Assembly (NCBI RefSeq): GCF_932294415.1
Contig: NC_065542.1
Coordinates: 327,501 to 391,500, forward strand
Direction: 5' to 3'
Source: Quercus robur
Lineage: Eukaryota; Streptophyta; Magnoliopsida; Fagales; Fagaceae
DNA length: 64,000 nt
Shown here: one piece after another, positions 58,024 to 64,000 of the stretch
Position numbering within the stretch: position 1 is the first letter of the stretch
How the letters are laid out: each line of letters begins with the position of its first letter
The notes under the pieces: model-generated
What the model was told of the DNA's origin: nothing
Databases searched by the model: none
The model's input: only the letters and a program-made list of their open reading frames with translations
Program-made: the position numbers and the translations under genes

Positions 58024-60414
58024 AAATCTTCAAGCATTTTGTGCGTGAAGATGTATAAATTAAAGTATAGGGCTCTTGGTTTGTGATCCTAAAATAAGCT
58101 AAAAAAATATTTTCTATTGTTTAACTCACATGAAGAACAATTATTTTTTCTTATAATTCCAATAATAATATGAAGAAAAAAAAAACTATTTATAAAAACA
58201 TACTGAAAAATTAATTAGAAAATGACGGGTTTAAGCAAAATAAGTCATTTGAAAAAAAAATAACAATTAGTTGACACCTGTCAACAAAGAGGTAACAAAC
58301 CATCAACAGTCATAAATGACTAATTTGTGGAGAGAAAATGGGGTGAAAAGAAAGAGTTACCATTGTGAGAGGTTTTTTGTGGTATTTCATTTATTTGTGG
58401 TGATTTATTGAGTATAACCTTTCAGAAAACGTTTCTGGTTCTCAAAAAGTGGAAAAGATGTTCTAATATATTTGTCTTGTTTTTCATTGACACAACAAAA
58501 AAAAAAAAAAAAAAAAAAAAAAAGCGTTTTCCTTTCATGTAAGTTTTATATATCTACAAAATAATGATATTAAAGTTTCACCGTTGCCATGGTTTCTTCA
58601 TGCAATGGAGTATAAGTAGATAATAAATGAATCAAGTTGTTTATAAATAATTTAGGCTAAACTTGATAAAAATATCGTTCATGTTTGTTTGTTTATAACA
58701 AGCAAGCTTAAGCTTGTTTAATAAACGAGCCAAGACCAAACAACAACAAAAAATTAATCATGAATAGGCTCATTAACAATAAGACTTAATACAAAACATG
58801 TTGAGTTTAAGCTCGTGATAATAAGCTTGATATACATATGACAGATCAAACTTATCTTACTAAGGCTTTAGTTAATTAGAAGCTCATGAGATAACTTTTC
58901 CAAACCAAAATTGAAGGGCTTTAATTACTCTTTCTTTTTTATTAGCCAGCGACATGCGACAATGTCCATGAGTACCATCCTCCTCTTTAGTTAGGTCTTT
59001 TCTTCTTTTCCCATTCCCATCTAATCAAACCACATTTGAACTAGATTTTCCAAGCTCCTCCTTCCCCTTTCCTCACCTTACCAAATCACTATCTATTTTG
59101 TTTGTTTTAGTTCAAATCCCCACTTCCCCTAGCTCAATCACCTCAATGTCATCATCTAGTGTCTACTTTCTACAACCTAAAGTTGTAGGCTTCCTCGGCT
59201 TGTTTACAGTTTGAAATATAAAAATTTAGTACAACAACAATAAAAAGCTTTAATTTGAGGTTAATTCGTTTACGGCCCAAAAAAATATCTCATTACAATA
59301 ACATTACACTTACCCTATGTTTATACTTAGAATTGTAATATATTCGGATCACCTCCATTTTTTTCTCTCTTTCCCATCCCCGAAACTTAGAAAGTGTAGA
59401 GACAAAGCTATGGTCCCCCAGTTGCCAAAAGACCATGCGGAGGCCGAGGTGACCATAAGACTAATGGACTATACAAAAAAAATTTAATGTGAAAAAGAGG
59501 TACACTGAATCACACCCTTTTATAATTTATTTATTTATTTATAATTAATAGTTATGCAACATTACTGCTCCAATTGGACCGTTGACCGTTGACTTTCCCC
59601 GTGATTTTATCCCTCCCTCCGTTTCCAAATTTGCCCGTTCCGTTTCTGCCACTACGTTACACATTCCAAGCAATGCAGTTTTCTATGGTAATATAGGTGA
59701 TCATGAGAACAACCTTAGGACTAATTAGTCATTGCAGTACTAGCCTTAAATAATAAAACCAAAAGTGCAGCGATGAGGGATATTGAGGGACATAATAATA
59801 GTAGAAAAACCCACACCCACGCTCATGATTGCGCGTGGTATGGAATAATATAAGGTAATGATATTCACGTAGTAAGCACACATTATAATGGGCGCGTGAG
59901 AAAGTGAAGTTTGGAAAAATAATGTAACGAGGTGGGGGCTACTGTTTTGTATATAATTCATGTCCGTATTATGAGAGCCCCTTTCCTCTTTTTCTAACTT
60001 TTGCTTTCTCTTCCCTCCTAATATTTCACTTCTCTTTCCTTTTTTTTTTTTTTCATCTCTCTCTCTCTCTCTCTCTCTCTTTCTTATTATCAATACCACT
60101 GCTCCTTCCATCACCACCAAATCCAAATTCACCACCTCTAATATCTTGAAAAGATCCATCTAGGTTTAGTGGGTCTTCCTCATATTCATCTTGTACCACA
60201 ACTAAAATAGTCTAGATCCATCTTCGTGCCATAGTGCTAGCTAGGACTTATTTCATTATTGACACAGCACACACATACACAACTAGTAGTACCTACTACT
60301 ACTAGTACTACTACTTCTGCCCACTTTATTTGGAGAGATATCAAGGTGGTGTTGGTGGTGGAACAGATTTTGTAAGAGAAAATTTTGAGGAATTAAAGTG
60401 TCCAAATTTTAAAG
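58024..60414. other. Spacer and leader of the RRM gene
   Basis: AT-rich, with a poly(A) tract at about 58495-58523 and a CT microsatellite at about 60056-60081 that probably belongs to the RRM promoter or leader. Stretches around 58640-58880 with aagctt/gctcg motifs look like transposon remnant. No other gene seen. Confidence 0.45.
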
Positions 60415-61487
60415 ATGACTCCAGCTAATTTGGCAGGGCAGTTTGGTGATACAACTTATACCAAGGTATTTGTTGGAGGCTTGGCTTGGGAAACCCAGAA
60501 GGAGACCATGAAGAAATACTTTGAACAGTTTGGTGAGATCTTGGAGGCTGTTGTCATCACTGACAAAGCCACTGGAAGATCCAAAGGCTACGGATTTGTA
60601 TGCTTCTTCTTTTACTTTCTCTCACATTTTTGCTTGCATATAGATTTTGTCCAATTTATCTCACTATTCAATATCTTATATAGTATCTTTGTACTTTGTC
60701 CTTTTTTCACTAGATCGCGAGCCAAATGAAAGATCTAGAAGTGTTAATTTCTCAAAAGAAATGGAATTTATAAAACAAAAAAAGAAAAAATATTAATAAC
60801 TCTTGTCTGTTCATAATTGTGATGGAAAATTAATGTTATTTCTATTTTAGGTAACTTTTCGAGAACCCGAAGCTGCCATGAGAGCTTGTGTTGATGCTGC
60901 TCCAGTGATAGATGGTAGGAGAGCTAACTGCAATCTTGCTTCTTTGGGTGTTCAAAGATCCAAACCTTCAACACCAAAGAATGGTATACTACTTTTTATT
61001 TCTTTTTCTTCTCTTTCTGTTTTTTAATATTATTTATTTCATACTATATGGATTATATTTAGGTTATGTGATATGAATATGATACATCAGATCTGAGAAA
61101 AAAAAGTTCCATAAAATCTTCCATTTTATTTGTCACTATACAAAGATGCTTAATTTGAAGTCTACTATCCCCACAATTATTCGTTGACAATGCGAACAAG
61201 CTTAGTTGTTATGGATATTCCTTACTAATTATTGGTATTATAAAAATTAAATACTGTCATGTAAAATCTTGATCAGGCAATATCAAAAATATACTATTTT
61301 GAAAACACATATACACTTGGAAATGCAGCATGAATATTCTCCCAAAATGGGAAAGTTCTATTCTGCCTTTCAGGTAATAATTCCAGAAAGTACATTTCAA
61401 GAAAAATAAGTGGAAGAACAATTGTATGAATTCACAACATGCAAACAACTCAGCCACTTTGTACAAGAATTACATTTACTTCTTACC

Positions 61488-61528
<41 letters not shown>

Positions 61529-62069
61529 TGTTCCATTAAAATGTATGATATATATAGTATATTCAAGTACAAACTGATCATATACATGTTCTCCAACATG
61601 CATATATGTATATAGGTGTTTAATTAATAAAGAGATGAATATATATAATGATTGGTGATTTAAGCAGTAAAAAAGTAAATGTGTGTGATGAATTAATTAG
61701 AAATGAAATGGAGTGCAGGAGGAGGAGGTGGAGGAGGAGGAGGAGGCAGGAACTTTAGGGTAATGGGGTCATTTCAGACAGGGTTTGGCGGGGCAGTGGG
61801 AACAGCTTTTCCTTCAGCAGCAACCTTCCCTCATTATGCTATCCAACAAGGGATTCCTTACAATCTTTATGGGTATGTTTTCATTTTTTGTTTTATGAAT
61901 ATATATTTATATACTTACTTTTTTATTGTATTCCTCTTTGATTTCCCTCTACCTTTGCTTGTGTATACAATCATCCATGGGAATAACCTGCACGTGCATT
62001 GCCTATAATGCACACCCATCCATTCCAACCTCCCATTAAACTAGGCTTACTATATATCAAGCATGCTCA

Positions 62070-62101
<32 letters not shown>

Positions 62102-62450
62102 CATACATCCACGTGTCCACTAATACATTTTGTTACCATGTTAATGGTCCCTCTTTCTCTCTCTCACTCTCTCACACGTAGAGAAGAGAACACATGCAGG
62201 TGTATGTGTAGGCAGTATTAATGTTATGTAAATCATTTTAAGCATGCACACCACCAAGCACGCTGTTCCGTAATGCTCATGCGCTTTTCTCTCTCTTTTA
62301 AAATTAAATTTTGAACTGATTTGTTTGGAATTTTGAGTTCCTTACTTATATCACAAGCTTCAAATTATATTCTAACTTTTTCCCTTTTTTCATTTCTTTG
62401 ATCACTATTTCAGGTACTCTCCATACTCGCCAGACTACACTTACCCTACG
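60415..62450 (+). CDS. RRM RNA-binding protein (ARP1/RBM24-like), 5' part
   Basis: Exons 60415-60597, 60851-60983, 61719-61872 and 62414-62450 join in frame with GT-AG borders; the last ends at a GT donor and the rest lies beyond the window. One RNA-recognition motif spans about residues 16-92: RNP2 is KVFVGGLAW, and RNP1 (SKGYGF plus VTF) is split by intron 1. The frame continues RREANC-like [21 protein letters not shown], then a run of about ten glycines, [13 protein letters not shown], and [14 protein letters not shown], a signature of the plant ARP1-like group. Such proteins bind RNA in nucleus or cytoplasm; ARP1 relatives respond to abscisic acid. No continuation could be recognised between 62451 and 64000, so the next intron is at least 1.5 kb or the gene is broken. 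Confidence 0.88.
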
Positions 62451-64000
62451 GTTTGTACAAATTTCACCTTTTTTTTTCTTTTTTTTTCTTTCTTTTGCTT
62501 TTTATTCACACTATATTTAATCTTGCTTCTTAGGATGCATCTCGAAGCATACTTTTCAGTAGACCATGACCTTTTAACTTCCAATGATTTTACATATTTT
62601 TACACACCACAAAAGAATCTCCTCTTTATATATAATATTAATATGCCAAATCGTTAATTTTTATTTTTTATTTCATATCTCATTATTTCATACATCCGAA
62701 TGTACAACAAATTTTTTTCCACCTAAATGTGGATCCAATGTAAAGGAGCTACATATGGAAACGAAACTTCTTTTCTTTTCTTTTATTCAGAAAAAAAGTT
62801 CTAGTTCAATCTGAAAAATTTCTGTGACCCAATTGTAGAAGTATCATCGGTTATATATGTCATGAGTTACTTAATTAAACCTTGAAATCAATGAAATATG
62901 AAAACTGTCTTTGTTCAAAAGGCTAAGATGGCTCAAAATAAAAGAAACATTTTATTCTATGAGATCTTAAGATCCAATTAACTATATCTGCCTAGCTAGT
63001 CAGTAAGTGGGGACATTTTTGCCTTCGACCAAGCTGGCCAAGATGGTAAAGGCAGTTTTATTTATTTATTTCAAAATCTTTTGTCATTTTTTCTTTGGAG
63101 TCATTCAATATATAACAACCACCAAAATTGACCCAAGATTTCTATCTTCCAACCACCACTTCGTAGCAACCACAGATACTTAATTTAATTTAAACTATTA
63201 CTATTGCAACCTATCGAGATGACGGGGCAGCCTTTAAAATTTCTTGTTTTATTTATATCTCTAAATTCAATTCGTAGTGTTCAATATTAATGGGCTTACC
63301 AAATCAAACACCAACCACAATACGGCACTGTACTTTATTAAGTTTTTCTTCCTTTTTTTTTTTTTTTTTTTTTTTTTAAGAATTGATCTCACATATAAGC
63401 AAGGAAGAATGAAAGAGATGTGAGAAAATGATTGAGGCTGCACTGCACTGCACTAGCTTAGCTCTTAGCTAGTAGCAGTAGGGGACATGAACCTGGTAAC
63501 CTGAATGCCACGTAGTGGTAATTAACAAAGAAAGAATGAAGTTGAGAGGTCAAAGCAGTCTTCTGTCTTCACCAATAATATTTGAATAACAGACTTCTTC
63601 TTGTGGTCCACTGACACACTCTCTCTCTCTCTCTCTCTCTCAGAGTTACACTTTCACGGTCTTCTAAGAGTCCACACTCACTCACTGAGCAGTGAGAAAT
63701 GAGAACCAGAATGTTTCCCACGCACAATGCCATGTTATGATTTGACCCACGAGAAAACAAAGCAAACATTTGGATTTTTTCTACTTAAATTCCTACGTAG
63801 CCGCCATATTTTAATAATACTATCAATAGGAATTCCGATTAAATAAATAAACCCTAGATTCACATTTGAAATTTTAGTTGTCTGCGGATCCACTTCCATT
63901 CCATGCATATATAGTTCATTTGACAAGCAAATTATCAAACCATTAATTTCCATCATGAATAGGTTATACATATGTGCCCAAATGCATATGACTTTCATAT
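62451..64000. other. Intron or 3' flank of the RRM gene
   Basis: AT-rich with a poly(T) tract at about 63352-63378 and a CT microsatellite at about 63622-63640. I found no further RRM-protein exon and no other gene. Confidence 0.45.

Noticed and set aside
61703-62008. ORF of 101 codons starting at 61703
   Set aside because: Its start is inside an intron; it reads RRM exon 3 and then the next intron.

Overview
The window is plant nuclear DNA. Spliced genes with GT-AG introns, plant-specific families (AP2/ERF, NPF, PLATZ, organellar RAD52) and dense plant transposons all point to a eudicot. The dispersed repeats would suit a woody species, possibly Fagales such as oak; that is an impression, not a demonstration. 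No tRNA, rRNA or CRISPR array was recognised. Coordinates and exon joins were worked out by eye.

Genes in order: (1) an intronless DREB-type AP2/ERF transcription factor, minus strand, 6425-7111; (2) a five-exon NPF4-type membrane transporter, minus strand, 13241-17761, whose exons sum to a clean 615-codon frame; (3) a PLATZ gene head at 30560-30987, apparently truncated and lacking one conserved cysteine; (4) a five-exon GDSL esterase/lipase, plus strand, 38913-41718, 375 aa, all blocks present; (5) a four-exon RAD52-like organellar DNA-repair gene, plus strand, 43352-45435, 193 aa; (6) the first four exons of an RRM RNA-binding protein, plus strand, from 60415, running off the window. They are unrelated single genes, as expected in a plant genome, with no operon-like logic.

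The space between them is mostly transposon. At 543-5883 lies a complete non-autonomous LTR element (641-bp LTRs, 5-bp target duplication) with no gag-pol but an 80-bp tandem array and an internally duplicated body. At 53210-57797 lies a decayed Ty3/Gypsy element with gag, a protease remnant and an antisense extra ORF, but no reverse transcriptase. The two share primer-binding and 3' internal junction sequences, so a relative of the second may have mobilised the first. A solo LTR of a related kind sits inverted at 19259-20011 and a rearranged TRIM at 51356-51629. LINE copies occur at 11255-11625, 22971-25226 (uninterrupted 5'-truncated ORF), 27395-29985 (minus, decayed) and 47375-47800 (minus).

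Three hAT-like elements with 8-bp duplications were found at 8802-9848, 14199-14889 (inside the transporter intron) and 27602-28274 (inside the decayed LINE). Other small DNA elements include a Mutator-like MITE at 49761-49928 and a long-TIR MITE in the first intron of the lipase gene. Two SINEs were found, one in lipase intron 2 and one immediately after the Gypsy 3' LTR. A TIR-like element at 25294-26745 carries a fragment of an F-box gene, which is the most interesting possible gene-capture event. The remaining AT-rich stretches hold microsatellites and no gene that I can support.
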